DNA of 64,000 bases from Gadus chalcogrammus (Eukaryota > Chordata > Actinopteri > Gadiformes > Gadidae). Position 1 is the first letter of the stretch. Each line of letters starts with the position of its first letter. A program made the position numbers and the translations under genes. The stretch is from NCBI RefSeq assembly GCF_026213295.1, contig NC_079413.1:17122026-17186025 (forward strand), in the 5' to 3' direction. Shown here piece after piece: positions 1-12,018 of the stretch. The notes beneath the pieces were generated by a model. That model saw only the letters and a list, made by a program, of their open reading frames with translations. It had not been told where the DNA came from and did no database searches.

Positions 1-674
1 TTCCAATACCCGTACTGTCCGTACTTACTAGCCAAAATTTGAGTACGCAGTACTCCAATTCAGATCCGGCGAAAAGAAGTATACTTCAAGGACCCGGATG
101 CCGTACTCAAAACGGGCTAATCGTGAAGTGTGGATCGAAGGACACTCCCCGTACTCAACGGCAGCCTTCTTAGCTACGTAGCAGAAGAGGCGGAGCCAGG
201 CTGAGCCAAAGTCGGCGCATTTTCCACATAGCCTGCATTAATATAGTCATTTTGTAGTTTTTATAGCTTTTTATAGCTGCTAGGCGTAAAGAGTTCACCG
301 TTCAAAGCGGGATGTTTATTGCGGGGGAGGAGCCACGGCGGCAGTCGTGATCGTAATTTCCGGTTAGTGCACCACGGAGTACTCGATTTGGAACAGCACT
401 CGCATCTGAAAAATGTACGTAGTAGCCAGTGCGGATAGTATACTTCCTTTAAGTATATTCATGGAAGTACGGGTATTGGAACACGGCCCTGCTTTGCTTG
501 TGTTCCCGCTTGTGTTCCCGCGTGTGCGTCAAGTACGTCTGGCGTCAAGTGCGCCCTCACGTGGACGGTTGGGGAATTACGGGTTAAAATGCGATTAATT
601 GCAAGTAATTTATTTTAATCGAGTAATCTCTTATCGACAATTAATCGATAATCGATTAATTGTTTGCATCCCTA
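1..674. mobile_element. hAT-type MITE, partial copy cut by window start
   Basis: This is nearly the same sequence as 16754-17448, which lies inside a complete element with 8-bp target duplications. The right terminus here is GCATCCCTA ending at 674. The left terminus is outside the window. An internal inverted pair (ending GTACGGGTATTGGAA near 463-480) matches the nested inverted repeat of the complete copy. No coding capacity remains in this part. Confidence 0.8.
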
Positions 675-682
675 GTATTACA

Positions 683-1440
683 TTAACAATGACTATTCTT
701 ATCACTACTGTAGGCTTCTCATTATTAGTCTGTGAGGAGAAAATGAAGCGGTGTTCTAGACGCTCAAATAGATAGTAATCTAGGATTGCCATACTCTTAT
801 CAATTGTTGACAGCACTTTGATACAGTTTACCTTACAAATAGGGTACTTACTTCAGTGCCACAACATAAATGTCCGTACACGGCAACCATGTACCGACGG
901 CGAGCTGACTCCCTCCTTCGTCTCCGTGCTGCTGCGGCTCTCCTACGGCTGGTCAGGTACATTTTACGAACGAACGAACGCGATGATAAAACAATAAAAT
1001 AACAAATCTATCAAAATGATTGGAATATATATAAAATCTAAATCAAAAATGGAAATATAAAAGGCTGTCTGTCTAATCTAACTAAATCTATCTATCGGTC
1101 TATTTATCTGTAGGCTAGGTATGCAGGTAAGTATATATTCTGTATTAACTGGCAGTTAACTGTATTAACTGGCAATCTAGCATTAGGACAAAGAAGACGA
1201 AACGCGGGAAAATCAGACAATAGACAAGAATAATATAAAATAATTAATCATTTTGTTTAATAATTGTTTAATAATTGTTTTAACATATAACCGCAAATCC
1301 TTAGGTTGAAGGTGTACTGTGACGTTAAATGTGGCGTTTATATATTTATTTATAATATTTATTAACGGCGCCCGGCCGGTAGGTTATTGACGCGTCATTT
1401 TGATTCACGTGATCAGAGGTGGTTAAGTAAGGACGGTCTT
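683..1440. other. AT-rich stretch without recognised gene
   Basis: No convincing reading frame, RNA gene or repeat boundary was recognised. The stretch is AT-rich, with short runs such as (GAAC)n near 968-980 and CTAT-like runs near 1086-1100. Confidence 0.5.
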
Positions 1441-1468
1441 CTGAACGTCGATTACTCAAATGGATTAC

Positions 1469-3317
1469 TCAATCATTTTTAAGGATTCGAGAAGTAAGCC
1501 AAATATTTAGTAGGTAGTAAGCAGTAAGCAAGTATGCGGTTTCGAACACACCCACTGTACCTGAAGTACCGAGTTGATTCGATTCTATGGATTTTCGGGT
1601 GGCGATTGCTATTGCGGCGAGTTCGGTGTCGTCTAGTCCGTTATCTGTGGGTAGTTTGGGAAACAATCCTGTACAGTCTTGGTTAACGGAAAGTCCTACT
1701 TTACGCGCTAGTTTCTGCAATCTGTTTAGGTCTATAACGAGTTGACGTTGGCTCCATACACAAAGTGTAGCGAGGACGGTTTTGTCTTTTCTGTTGTTTT
1801 GCGCTGTTTTAATAGCGTCTACTTCGGCGGCTGTTAACTCTATTTCAGTCATTAATTTATCAACATGTTCTGCATTATTAGTTGCTGTTATGTTCAACAG
1901 AGCTGTTCTATACACTTCTGGCCAATCTGGGTCGATTTGCATCGTTTTTTTGAAAATGTTAGACGCGATTTCTGGAGTTACTTCTTGTTTAACTGGTTTT
2001 GGTATTGGGTGACGTTTTGCAGTGCGAATCCATGCATCTAAACAATTCTGTGTGTAATGAAAATCCCATTTCGGATCTGGTCCAGACGTTATTGTTTATT
2101 TTAATTCTTGTAGTTTGCAAGAATCAAAAGAACCACCTATTGGCCAACAGCCATCTGTCCATTCGTACACATCATAAGTAAATGGAAAGACCGAGTATAT
2201 GCCTTCTTCCCTCAAGACTATATCTGCGGGGGATCTTGGTGGCACTATAGGATCGTTTTTTTTCTTACCATAGCGCAGGGGTTTTCAAAGTGTGAGAGAG
2301 TGAGCCCCCCCTCAGAGAAAAGAATTCAGCTGAGCCCCCCCCCCCCCCCCCCCCCCCCATTTTTTTTTTCTAAAGACCTGTGTTTTGAAAGCTATCTTAA
2401 TTATTTTACACATTTTAAACATCACTGATCATAATTTTAAAACATTTGAAACATATTTTTTAAACATTTTAAACATATTTCTGAAACATTACAACATCTT
2501 TGTGCGTTTTTAAACACATTTCTTAACAACTTTATCTAAGCATATTTTAGCTTAACCTTTTTTAAATACATTTGAACATCTTAATCTGTGTAAACTGCCA
2601 GTTTACACCGATTCCTTCAGGGTCCCCGACTCTAAATGAGTCGAATCAGATCTGCTTTTTCAGTCCAGAGATTCGACTATTCAGCGGGGTTTGTTTACCG
2701 GCGTTGCTATGGTGACCTAAATTATTATAAGCAACTGAAAACGATGCCGGTTTGAAACTAAAACTGTGATTCTGAAAAAAGTATAAATGCTATCAAAATT
2801 CCGTTTGGATAGTATTGAAGATACAAGAGTGTAGATTTGTTCAATGGTTTGAACGATGGTAAACGGTTGAAAAATTAATGAGTTACGATGTCTAGAAGTA
2901 GGTGTATCAGAATGGGCAGACGTCTTCAATGAAAACAGCTGAAAACGAAGCGGTATGAAACTAAAACGGTGGTTCTGAAGAAATTTTAAATGATATCGAA
3001 ATTCTGTTTGGATATGATTGAAGATACAAGTGTGTAGACTTGTTAAATGGTTTGCACGAAGATAAACGGTTGAAAATTGATTTAGTTAGGTTACTTCTAC
3101 AGTTGAAGTACGATTGATGATTTGAATCATCGACTTTCAGGTTTTTCTTCGGGTTTATTTTTTTCTCACGTCGCGCCCCCCCTGAAGAACTCTGGGCGCG
3201 CCCCACAGTTTGAAAACCACTGCCATAGCGAGTTCTTACCACGTCCGCTCGTTTTTTAATTTGCTTAGATACCGTTATTGTCACCTTAGCGTCCCGTTTT
3301 GATGAATTGGCGCCCAT
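1469..3317 (-). pseudogene. gag-like: Endogenous retrovirus Gag remnant, split by a hAT MITE
   Basis: Reading leftward from 3317, the frame begins Met-Gly-Ala-Asn-Ser-Ser, a plausible N-myristoylation start of a matrix domain, followed by a Lys/Arg-rich stretch. The frame is cut at 3223-3230 by a MITE (2276-3222) and resumes at 2267 with proline-rich text (VPPRSPADI) and Trp-containing text typical of retroviral matrix. Counting bases shows the two parts are in one frame if the MITE and one duplication are ignored. An in-frame TAA lies at 2096-2098. The last open part (1469-1942) looks capsid-like and ends at a stop with no nucleocapsid zinc knuckle. No pol, env or LTR was recognised nearby. 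Assignment to a fish retrovirus Gag is by sequence feel, not a search; another LTR-element Gag is possible. Confidence 0.45.
2276..3222. mobile_element. hAT MITE (947 bp) inside the Gag remnant
   Basis: The ends are inverted: CAGGGGTTTTCAAA at the left and TTTGAAAACCACTG at the right. Both sides carry the perfect 8-bp duplication CCATAGCG (2268-2275 and 3223-3230), diagnostic of hAT transposition. It contains a run of 24 C (2335-2358) and two diverged direct copies of a ~150-bp module (about 2725-2880 and 2935-3085). It has no transposase, so it moved with an enzyme supplied in trans. Confidence 0.9.
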
Positions 3318-4377
3318 TTTACTCTTTATGACTGTGGGAGTCAGACGTTCTTTTGGAAAGAAAACACAAACAAATTAATACGAATAAAGGAATACACACA
3401 CAGCTGATACAACAGATAGGGATATACGAAACAAAATACAATCACTTTTGTTATAGTTTTACGTCATGAATTCTTTAATGCTAAAAGTAGGCTATGTTAA
3501 TGTTATTTAATAATTTTAAAACATGTGGAACTCAACGTAAATGGAGACCACAGATCTGTTTGATAAAGAAACAAAGAAATGTTATCTAACTGAATGATAT
3601 TAATATATTTTGTACAAATTTGTAAATCAGAGTAAAGTCAATGTCTCAAAGGAGCCCGATTTATTTATTTCTATGTTAGTTTCAAGGTACTCACTCGTGG
3701 TTTATCAATCAAACCTGTTTGAAGAATAAACTTTTGTGGAGTTGAATTGTCCTCTGGCTCTCGATCAGTGTCTTGAACTGCTACGTTTTTCGGGCATTCG
3801 TTCCTTGGGCATTGCTATTTATCTGAAAAAAATCTATACGATCTCTCAGATCATATTAATACAACTCAGCAGTAAATCTATTACAATCGCATTCAAATAC
3901 ATTTCGAATTTCAGGACGGCGTAAAACTGCTTCTCCAGCGCTGTGGAAAGAAGAAGGGTCTACAAGAGGTTGTAGACAACATGAAAGCAAAGCATGGAAA
4001 GAAAGGATAGAAATACGGCGCGAAAAATACATAACATAACAATTGGGATGAAACACAACGATGTTTTTTATATATTTTTTCTTTTCACAACGGAGGGGGG
4101 CCTATTCCCTCAGTTGTTTCAGTGCCATACTTACCTGCTGGCACTGTTTGCGTCCGTAAAGGCCGGACGTTATTTCTCTATTATATTTAGTTTTACCACT
4201 CGTCCACTTTTCTGAAATAAAATAAGTTTAGTAACATGACAAGAAAAGTTGAACAGTGGTTAAATCAAATTTTTCGCCGTCGTTGGTGTCTTTAGGTTGG
4301 GAGGCTCCTCTATTTTATGTACATTTCATTCAGGTTCAAACAACATGAGGCCACTCAATTCATCCTACTTGGTTTTA
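3318..4377. other. No recognised gene; possible retroviral leader
   Basis: This follows the start side of the Gag remnant, so it could be retroviral leader or LTR. I could not find a paired LTR, a primer-binding site or clear TG...CA ends, and the small reading frames look like chance. Confidence 0.4.
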
Positions 4378-4615
4378 CCGTGGGTGCAGCCCTATTTGAA
4401 ATAGATCTCTAGTGTCCATTCATCATACCTTTGAACCGTTTCTGTCAGTGCAGAAACGGTGCAAAGGTCCGGGTCAAAATTAAATAACTTCTTCCCGTGG
4501 GTGCAATTATCAGCCCTATTTGAAATAGATCTTTATCTATTCATCATACCAGTGAAAGGTCTGTCAGTACAGAAACGTTCAAAGGTCCTGGGTCAGAATT
4601 GCATAACTTCCGAGG
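4378..4615. repeat. Tandem ~116-bp repeat with perfect hairpin (block A)
   Basis: Two units start at 4378 and 4494 with CCGTGGGTGCA and share CCCTATTTGAAATAGATCT. The first holds a perfect 9-bp stem, CCGTTTCTG (4436-4444) and CAGAAACGG (4451-4459), with the 6-base loop TCAGTG. The second unit has a degraded version. Function is unknown. Confidence 0.85.
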
Positions 4616-5076
4616 GACGTACATTACCCATTCATCTGAGGTCCAAGCAAATACATTCACTGGTTGGCCGGATGTGGGGTCCCAAACTGTTTTATTACCG
4701 GGCTACTTACTGAATGTGTTCTACTTGGGATACACAGTTCATTAACACACCAACGTAACTCTTGTAATGTACGTAGTTCTTTGGAGGGTTGTTACCCTTA
4801 CTGAGAGTAATCAAAACGTTCTCCGCCAACATTCCTGCATTCGTCACATAACAAGAGTTAATCTGCAGAGCGAAATCTTGCTAATGATTCGCACGGCACA
4901 AGCTTTCCATTCGTAGTAACAAACAGTCTACTACTGGCCAATCATTGATGCCTACGTAGTACGGATTATCAATTCGTAGGGATTCCTAATTCTTGGATAT
5001 TTTAGCAAAAAATATCAGACAGAGCCTCCGCCTAAATAAGAATTTAAATGAAACCTCATGCTTTTAGATCGATTTT
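4616..5076. other. Spacer between hairpin-repeat blocks
   Basis: Mostly AT-rich sequence without a recognisable gene, separating the two copies of the hairpin repeat. Confidence 0.4.
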
Positions 5077-5260
5077 CCCGTGGGTGCAATCATCAGCCCT
5101 ATTTGAAATAGATCTCTAGTGTCCATTCATCATACCTTTGAACCGTTTCTGTCAGTGCAGAAACGGTGCAAAGGTCCGCGTCAAAATTAAATAACTTCTT
5201 CCCGTGGGTGCAATTATCAGCCCTATTTGAAATAGATCTTTACTTTCATCATACCAAAGG
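5077..5260. repeat. Tandem hairpin repeat (block B)
   Basis: This is a second copy of block A, with units at 5077 and 5201. The hairpin stem CCGTTTCTG/CAGAAACGG is again perfect (5143-5151 with 5158-5166). Conservation of both stem arms in two blocks 700 bp apart suggests a mobile or duplicated structured module. Confidence 0.85.
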
Positions 5261-5925
5261 CAGGCAACTATGTCCACTTATCCCCTCTTTAGCTGAATAG
5301 TTGTTTTAGTGCTAATCGCCTCCAAAGGTCCAGGTCAGATCCTAATCACATGTGTTTATCTATTTTCCAAATTCCGGATCCCGTCAGAGGGTCAGAATGG
5401 CAAGATAGTCATTTAAAAGAAACATAACTTACCAGTCTGATGATCTCATATTGGGATCCTGCCGACAACGCCATTTGATGAAGAGAAAGTTCTCTCACGG
5501 ACACGTCGGACAGCGAAATATTTGATTTAATCTTAAAGCATGATCATGGGAAAAGTACTGGCAGCAAAGTTTACCAAGAACACATTCGCCGAGACAATAG
5601 ATTCACAAGATTCTTATAGGGAACATTAACATTATGGGAAGGAAGTGGGAGTGACCTTAAGCCAAGTAAATTTGTAATACAATGGGTGGTTATTGGACAT
5701 GTCTACAGGTTTGGCTGTAAACGAGTTTACACTACAAAGAAGTCAGTCGATTGGCCTGGTCACAAAACCAGACTTCCTGGCTCCAGTGGGAACTTGAATA
5801 CGAATTAACTTAAGTTACAGGGAGAATGTATACAGTTCCTTCGAATGTAATAATTATATAAACAAGGTTAATATAATTTGTGTGTGATTGTATATTATTA
5901 GTTATGATTGATATTTCCACGACAA
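5261..5925. other. No recognised gene before the tRNA array
   Basis: AT-rich sequence without recognised features. The conserved tRNA-array unit begins near 5926 with the motif ACCATGCGCTGTAACC. Confidence 0.4.
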
Positions 5926-6173
5926 AACCGCTGCAACCATGCGCTGTAACCTTACCATAGTTACATGGATTACACTACTTACACAAACTAATGCACAGAC
6001 ACGGACGTGCACACAAAGATTGAGACGGAAAGACACCCCTCTCATTACCCATTTCCACTACCCCACCGTAGCCAGCCAGTCACTTTGAGTTTAAATCTCC
6101 TTACCTTTTCCAAATTTCCTCCATATTTACAAAGTTTGAACAGATAATAACAATCAACAAGATCAAGATGTAG

Positions 6174-6256
6174 TGTCAGAAATGGGATTCGAACCCACGC
6201 CACCAGAGGAGACTGCGACCTGAACGCAGCGCCTTGGACCGCTCGGCCATCCTGAC
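6174..6256 (-). tRNA. tRNA-Leu-CAG: tRNA-Leu(CAG), array copy 1
   Basis: 83 nt including the discriminator A. The anticodon loop TTCAGGT reads CAG and the stem CTGCG/CGCAG is intact. Changes from the array consensus: a G-U pair at the base of the T stem, one variable-arm mismatch and one D-loop change. No TTTT follows directly. Confidence 0.85.
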
Positions 6257-6590
6257 GTATTGCAACAGACTCTTCGAATCAATCAACACAAAACGCCATC
6301 ATGGTTACTGCTCTTGTATGTTCAAATGTCCGTAAAACAAGGACCGATAATAAACCCCAGCTACCATGCGCTGTAACCTTACCATAGTTACATGGATTAC
6401 ACTACTTACATAAACTAATGCACCGACACGGACGTGCAAACACACAGATTGAGACAGAAAGACACCCCTCTCATTTCCCCTTTCTACTACCCCAAAGAAG
6501 CCAGCCAGTCACTTTGAGTTTAAACCTCCTTACCTTTTCCAAATGTTCTCCATATTACAAAGTTTGAACAGATAATCACAATCAACGAGA

Positions 6591-6654
6591 ACCCACGCCT
6601 CCAGAGGAGACTGCGACCTGAACGCAGCACCTTAGACCGCTCGGCCATCCTGAC
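6591..6654 (-). pseudogene. tRNA-Leu(CAG) fragment lacking 3' end (copy 2)
   Basis: A 30-bp deletion joins spacer CAACGAGA directly to ACCCACG of the T arm. This removes the 3' acceptor strand and half of the T arm, destroying the B box. The anticodon arm and A box remain. Confidence 0.9.
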
Positions 6655-6999
6655 GTATTTCATCAGATCCTTCGAATAAATCAACACAAAACGCCATCAT
6701 GGTTACTGCTCTTGTATGTTCAAATGTCCGTAAAACAAGGACCGATAATAAACCCCAGCTACCATGCGCTGTAACGTTACCATAGTTACATGGATTACAC
6801 TACTTACATAAACTAATGCACCGACACGGACGTGCAAACACACAGATTGAGACAGAAAGACAGCCCTCTCATTCCCCCTTTCTACTACCCCAAAGTAGCG
6901 AGCCAGTCACTTTGAGTTTAAACCTCCTTGCCTTTTCCAAATTTTCTCCATATTACAAAGTTTGAACAGATAATCACAATTAACGAGATCCAAATGTAA

Positions 7000-7082
7000 T
7001 GTCAGAAGTGGGATTCGAACCCACGCCTCCAGAGAAGACTGCGACCTGAACGCAGCGCCTTAGACCGCTCGGCCATCCTGAC
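7000..7082 (-). tRNA. tRNA-Leu-CAG: tRNA-Leu(CAG), copy 3
   Basis: Full-length 83 nt with intact A and B boxes, acceptor stem and CAG anticodon. The single difference lies in the variable arm. The 3' flank has only three consecutive T on the transcribed strand, so termination may be leaky. Confidence 0.9.
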
Positions 7083-7425
7083 ATTTTTCATCAGACCCTT
7101 CGAATCAATCAAAACAAAACGCCATCATGGTTACTGCTCTCGTATGTTCAAATGTCCGTAAAACATGGGCCGATAATAAACCCCAGCAACCATGCGCTGT
7201 AACCTTACCATAGTTACATGGATTACACTACTTACATAAACTAATGCACAGACACGGACGTGCACACAAAGATTGAGACGGAAAGACACCCCTCTCATTA
7301 CCCATTTCCACTACCCCACCGTGGCCAGCCAGTCACTTTGAGTTTAAACCTCCTTGCCTTTTCCAAATGTTCTCCATATTACAAAGTTTGAACAGATAAT
7401 CACAATCAACAAGATCAAAATTTAA

Positions 7426-7508
7426 TGTCAGAAGTGGGATTCGAACCCACGCCTCCAGAGGAGACTGCGACCTGAACGCAGCGCCTTAGACCGCTCGGCC
7501 ATCCTGAC
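7426..7508 (-). tRNA. tRNA-Leu-CAG: tRNA-Leu(CAG), copy 4, consensus body with terminator
   Basis: Exact array consensus. Acceptor GTCAGGA pairs with TTCTGAC through one G-U pair; D stem, anticodon stem, variable arm and T stem are intact. On the transcribed strand TTTT follows at 7420-7417, a minimal Pol III terminator. This is one of the two best candidates for an expressed gene. Confidence 0.95.
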
Positions 7509-7855
7509 GTATTACATCAGATCCATCGAATCAATCAACACAAAACACCATCATGGTTACTGCTCTTGTATGTTCAAATGTCCGTAAAACAAGGACCGAT
7601 AATAAACCCCAGCTACCATGCGCTGTAACGTTACCATAGTTACATGGGTTACACTACTTACATAAACTAATGCACCGACACGGACGTGCAAACACACAAA
7701 TTGAGACAGAAAGACAGCCCTCTCATTTCCCCTTTCTACTACCCCAACGTAGCCAGCCAGTCACTTTGAGTTTAAATATCCTTACCTTTTCCAAATGTTC
7801 TCCATATTAAAAAGTTTGAACAGATTATCACAATCAACAAGATCAAAATGTAGTG

Positions 7856-8140
7856 CACTGTAAAACCTGATAAGTTAGTTCAACTTAAACTATTTGAGGA
7901 AACCGATTGCCTTGAACTATTTAAGTTTACTAACTCACATAAAATAATTGCTGGTACTTAATTTATTTAAGTAAAGATAACTCTTATATCTAGAGTTATT
8001 GTGACAAGTGTATTATGAGTTAGCATTACTAATTCCATTTACTGAAGTGAAATGTAAAGAATTAGCTTTTTACACTTAAATGCAGCAATTCATTCATCGT
8101 ATATAACATGTGTTCATGTAACTTATTACATTCTAGGACA
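7856..8140. mobile_element. Truncated transposon replacing a tRNA copy
   Basis: At 7856 the unit changes abruptly to CACTGTAAAACC followed by AT-rich text with repeated AAGTT/AACTT words, and the array resumes at 8141. The left end resembles fish MITEs starting CACTGTAAAA. No matching right terminus is seen, so the insert is truncated and the tRNA of this unit is gone. Confidence 0.6.
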
Positions 8141-8310
8141 ACATAAACTAATGCACAGACACACAGAATGACACCCCTCTCATTACCCATTTCCTCTACC
8201 CCACCCTAGCCAGCCAGTCACTTTGAGTTTCAATCTCCTTACCTTTTCCAAATGTTCTCCATTTTACAAAGTTTGAACAGATAATCACAATAAACGAGAT
8301 CCAAATGTAA

Positions 8311-8393
8311 TGTCAGAAGTGGGATTCGAACCCACGCCTCCAGTGGAGACTGCGACCTGAACGCAGCGCCTTAGACCGCTCGGCCATCCTGAC
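8311..8393 (-). tRNA. tRNA-Leu-CAG: tRNA-Leu(CAG), copy 5
   Basis: Full length, with intact A and B boxes and one variable-loop change. No TTTT directly downstream. Confidence 0.9.
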
Positions 8394-8725
8394 CATTTTC
8401 ATCGGACCCTTCGAATCAATAAAAACAAAACGACATCATGGTTACTGCTCTCGTATGTTCAAATGTCCGTAAAACATGGACCGATAATAAACCCCAGCAA
8501 CCATGCGCTGTAACCTTACCATAGTTACATGGATTACACTACTTACATAAACTAATGCACAGACACGGACGTGCACACAAAGATTGTGCCGGAAAGACAC
8601 CCCTCTCATTACCCATTTCCACTACCCCACCGTAGCCAGCCAGTCACTTTAAGTTTAAATATCCTTACCTTTTCCAAATGTTCTCCATATTACAAAGTTT
8701 GAACAGATAATCACAATCAACGAGA

Positions 8726-8789
8726 ACCCACGCCTCCAGAGGAGACTGCGACCTGAACGCAGCGCCGTAGACCGCTCGGCCATCCTGAC
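8726..8789 (-). pseudogene. tRNA-Leu(CAG) B-box deletion copy (copy 6)
   Basis: Carries the same 30-bp deletion as 6591-6654, plus a D-arm change (GCCGTAG on the plus strand). Confidence 0.9.
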
Positions 8790-9123
8790 GTATTTCATCA
8801 GATCCTTCGAATCAATCAACACAAAACGCCATCATGGTTACTGCTCTTGTATGTTCAAATGTCCGTAAAACAAGGACCGATAATAAACCCCAGCTACCAT
8901 GCGCTGTAACGTTACCATAGTTACATGGGTTACACTACTTACATAAACTAATGCACCGACATGGACGTGCAAACACACAAATTGAGACAGAAAGACAGCC
9001 CTCTCATTTCCCCTTTCTACTACCCCAACGTAGCCAGCCAGTCACTTTGAGTTTAAATATCCTTACCTTTTCCAAATGTTCTCCATATTACAAAGTTTGA
9101 ACAGATAATCACAATCAAAGAGA

Positions 9124-9187
9124 ACCCACGCCTCCAGAGGAGACTGCGACCTGAACGCAGCGCCTTAGACCGCTCGGCCATCCTGAC
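9124..9187 (-). pseudogene. tRNA-Leu(CAG) B-box deletion copy (copy 7)
   Basis: Same deletion junction as 6591-6654. The preceding spacer reads TCAAAGAGA instead of TCAACGAGA. Confidence 0.9.
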
Positions 9188-9521
9188 GTATTTCATCAGA
9201 TCCTTCGAATCAATCAACACAAAACGCCATCATGGTTACTGCTCTTGTATGTTCAAATGTCCGTAAAACAAGGACCGATAATAAACCCCAGCTACCATGC
9301 GCTGTAACGTTACCATAGTTACATGGGTTACACTACTTACATAAACTAATGCACCGACATGGACGTGCAAACACACAAATTGAGACAAAAAGACAGCCCT
9401 CTCATTTCCCCTTTCTACTACCCCAACGTAGCCAGCCAGTCACTTTGAGTTTAAATATCCTTACCTTTTCCAAATGTTCTCCATATTACAAAGTTTGAAC
9501 AGATAATCACAATCAACGAGA

Positions 9522-9585
9522 ACCCACGCCTCCAGAGGAGACTGCGACCTGAACGCAGCGCCTTAGACCGCTCGGCCATCCTGAC
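9522..9585 (-). pseudogene. tRNA-Leu(CAG) B-box deletion copy (copy 8)
   Basis: Same 30-bp deletion. Its unit is adjacent to and nearly identical with the previous two, pointing to local amplification of the defective form. Confidence 0.9.
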
Positions 9586-9916
9586 GTATTTCATCAGATC
9601 CTTCGAATCAATCAACACAAAACGCCATCATGGTTACTGCTCTTGTATGTTCAAATGTCCGTAAAACAAGGACCGATAATAAACCCCAGCTACCATGCGC
9701 TGTAACCTTACCATAGTTACATGGATTACACTACTTAAATAAACTAATGCACAGACACACAGATTGAGACAGAATGACACCCCTCTCATTACCCATTTCC
9801 TCTACCCCACCGTAGCCAGCCAGTCACTTTGAGTTTCAATCTCCTTACCTTTTCCAAATGTTCTCCATTTTACAAAGTTTGAACAGATAATCACAATAAA
9901 CGAGATCCAAATGTAA

Positions 9917-9999
9917 TGTCAGAAGTGGGATTCGAACCCACGCCTCCAGAGGAGACTACGACCTGAACGCAGCGCCTTAGACCGCTCGGCCATCCTGAC
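9917..9999 (-). tRNA. tRNA-Leu-CAG: tRNA-Leu(CAG), copy 9
   Basis: Full length. One change makes a G-U pair in the anticodon stem (CTGCG with CGTAG). A and B boxes are consensus. Confidence 0.9.
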
Positions 10000-10330
10000 C
10001 TTTTTCATCAGACCCTTCGAATCAATCAACACAAAACGCCATCATGGTTACTGCTCTTGTACGTTCAAATGTCCGTAAAACAAGGACCGATAATAAACCC
10101 CAGCTACCATGCGCTGTAACCTTACCATAGTTACATGGATTACACTACTTACATAAACTAATGCACAGACACACAGATTGAGACAGAATGACACCCCTCT
10201 CATTACCCATTTCCTCTACCCCACCGTAGCCAGCCAGTCACTTTGAGTTTCAATCTCCTTACCTTTTCCAAATGTTCTCCATTTTACAAAGTTTGAACAG
10301 ATAATCACAATAAACGAGATCCAAATGTAA

Positions 10331-10413
10331 TGTCAGAAGTGGGATTCGAACCCACGCCTCCAGAGGAGACTGCGACCTGAACGCAGCGCCTTAGACCGCT
10401 CGGCCATCCTGAC
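10331..10413 (-). tRNA. tRNA-Leu-CAG: tRNA-Leu(CAG), copy 10, consensus body
   Basis: Exact consensus body with intact boxes and stems. The 3' flank lacks TTTT, having ATTTGG on the transcribed strand. Confidence 0.93.
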
Positions 10414-10753
10414 CTTTTTCATCTGTCCCTTCGAATCAATCAACACAAAACGCCATCATGGTTACTGCTCTTGTATGTTCAAATGTCCGTAAAACAAGGA
10501 CCGATAATAAACCCCAGCTACCATGCGCTGTAACGTTACCATAGTTACATGGGTTACACCACTTACATAAACTAATGCACCGACATGGACGTGCAAACAC
10601 ACAAATTGAGACAGAAAGACAGCCCTCTCATTTCCCCTTTCTACTACCCCAACGTAGCCAGCCAGTCACTTTGAGTTTAAATATCCTTACCTTTTCCAAA
10701 TGTTCTCCATATTAAAAAGTTTGAACAGATAATCACAATCAACAAGATCAAAA

Positions 10754-10836
10754 TGTCAGAAGTGGGATTCGAACCAACGCCTCCAGGGGAGACTGCGACC
10801 TGAACACAGCGCCTTCGACCGCTCGGCCATCCTGAC
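10754..10836 (-). pseudogene. tRNA-Leu(CAG)-like, copy 11
   Basis: 83 nt with anticodon CAG. A T-stem mismatch (GTTGG against CCCAC), an anticodon-stem T-G pair and a D-loop change suggest decay. TTTT follows the discriminator immediately (10753-10750). Confidence 0.75.
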
Positions 10837-11176
10837 GTAATTCAACATTACCCTTCGAATCAATAAACACAACACACCATCATGGTTACTGCTCTCGTAT
10901 GATCAAATGTCCATACAACATGGACCGATAATAAACCCCAGCTACCATGCGCTGTAACATTACAATAGTTACATGGGTTACACTACTTACATAAACTAAT
11001 GCACACGCACAACAATTGTGACAGAATGACACGCAGACACCCATCTCATTAACCATTTCCACTACCTAACATTAGCCAGCGAGTCACTTTGAGTTTAAAA
11101 CTCCTTTCCTTTTCCAAATTTTCTCCATATTACTAAATTTGAACAGATAATCACAAACAACGAGATCCATATGTCT

Positions 11177-11259
11177 TGTCAGAAGTGGGATTCGGACACA
11201 CGCCTCCAGAGGAGACTGCGACCTGAACGCAGCGCCTTAGACCGCTCGGCCATCCTGAC
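11177..11259 (-). pseudogene. tRNA-Leu(CAG)-like, copy 12
   Basis: Full length, but the B box reads TGTCCGAATCC instead of GGTTCGAATCC and the T stem has mismatches. The 5' half is consensus. Confidence 0.75.
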
Positions 11260-11590
11260 GTATTGCATCACCCTCTTCGAATCAATCAACACAAATCGCA
11301 ATCATGGTTACTGCTCTTGTATGTTCAAATGTCCGTAAAACAAGGACCGATAATAAACCCCAGCTACCATGCGCTGTAACCTTACCATAGTTACATGGAT
11401 TACACTACTTACATAAACTAATGCACAGACACACAGATTGAGACAGAATGACACCCCTCTCATTACCCATTTCCTCTACCCCACCGTAGCCAGCCAGTCA
11501 CTTTGAGTTTCAATCTCCTTACCTTTTCCAAATGTTCACCATTTTACAAAGTTTGAACAGATAATCACAATAAACGAGATCCAAATGTAA

Positions 11591-11673
11591 TGTCAGAAGT
11601 GGGATTCGAACCCACACCTCCAGAGGAGACTGCGACCTGAACGCAGCGCCTTAGACCGCTCGGCCATCCTGAC
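11591..11673 (-). tRNA. tRNA-Leu-CAG: tRNA-Leu(CAG), copy 13
   Basis: Consensus except for one base between variable arm and T stem (C48 to T). Boxes intact, no TTTT. Confidence 0.9.
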
Positions 11674-12018
11674 CTTTTACAACAGACCCTTCGAATCAAT
11701 CAACACAAAACGCCATCATGGTTACTGCTCTTGTATGTTCAAATGTCCGTAAAACAAGGACCGATAATAAACCGCAGCTACCATGCGCTGTAACGTTACC
11801 ATAGTTACATGGATTACACTACTTACATAAACTAATGCACCGACACGGACGTGCAAACACACAGATTGAGACAGAAAGACAGCCCTCTCATTTCCCCTTT
11901 CTACTACCCCAAAGTAGCCAGCCAGTCACTTTGAGTTTAAATATCCTTACCTTTTCCAAATGTTCTCCATTTTACAAAGTTTGAACAGATAATCACAATA
12001 AACGAGATCCAAATGTAA

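Noticed and set aside
1368..1385. Lysine-tRNA primer-binding site suggested by GGCGCCC
   Set aside because: Only seven bases match and no LTR end precedes it; the orientation is also opposite to the Gag relic.
6364..6395. Spacer hairpin CCATG...CATGG around GTAACC in every array unit
   Set aside because: It is conserved because the units are duplicates; the stem is short and bulged, with no compensatory changes seen.
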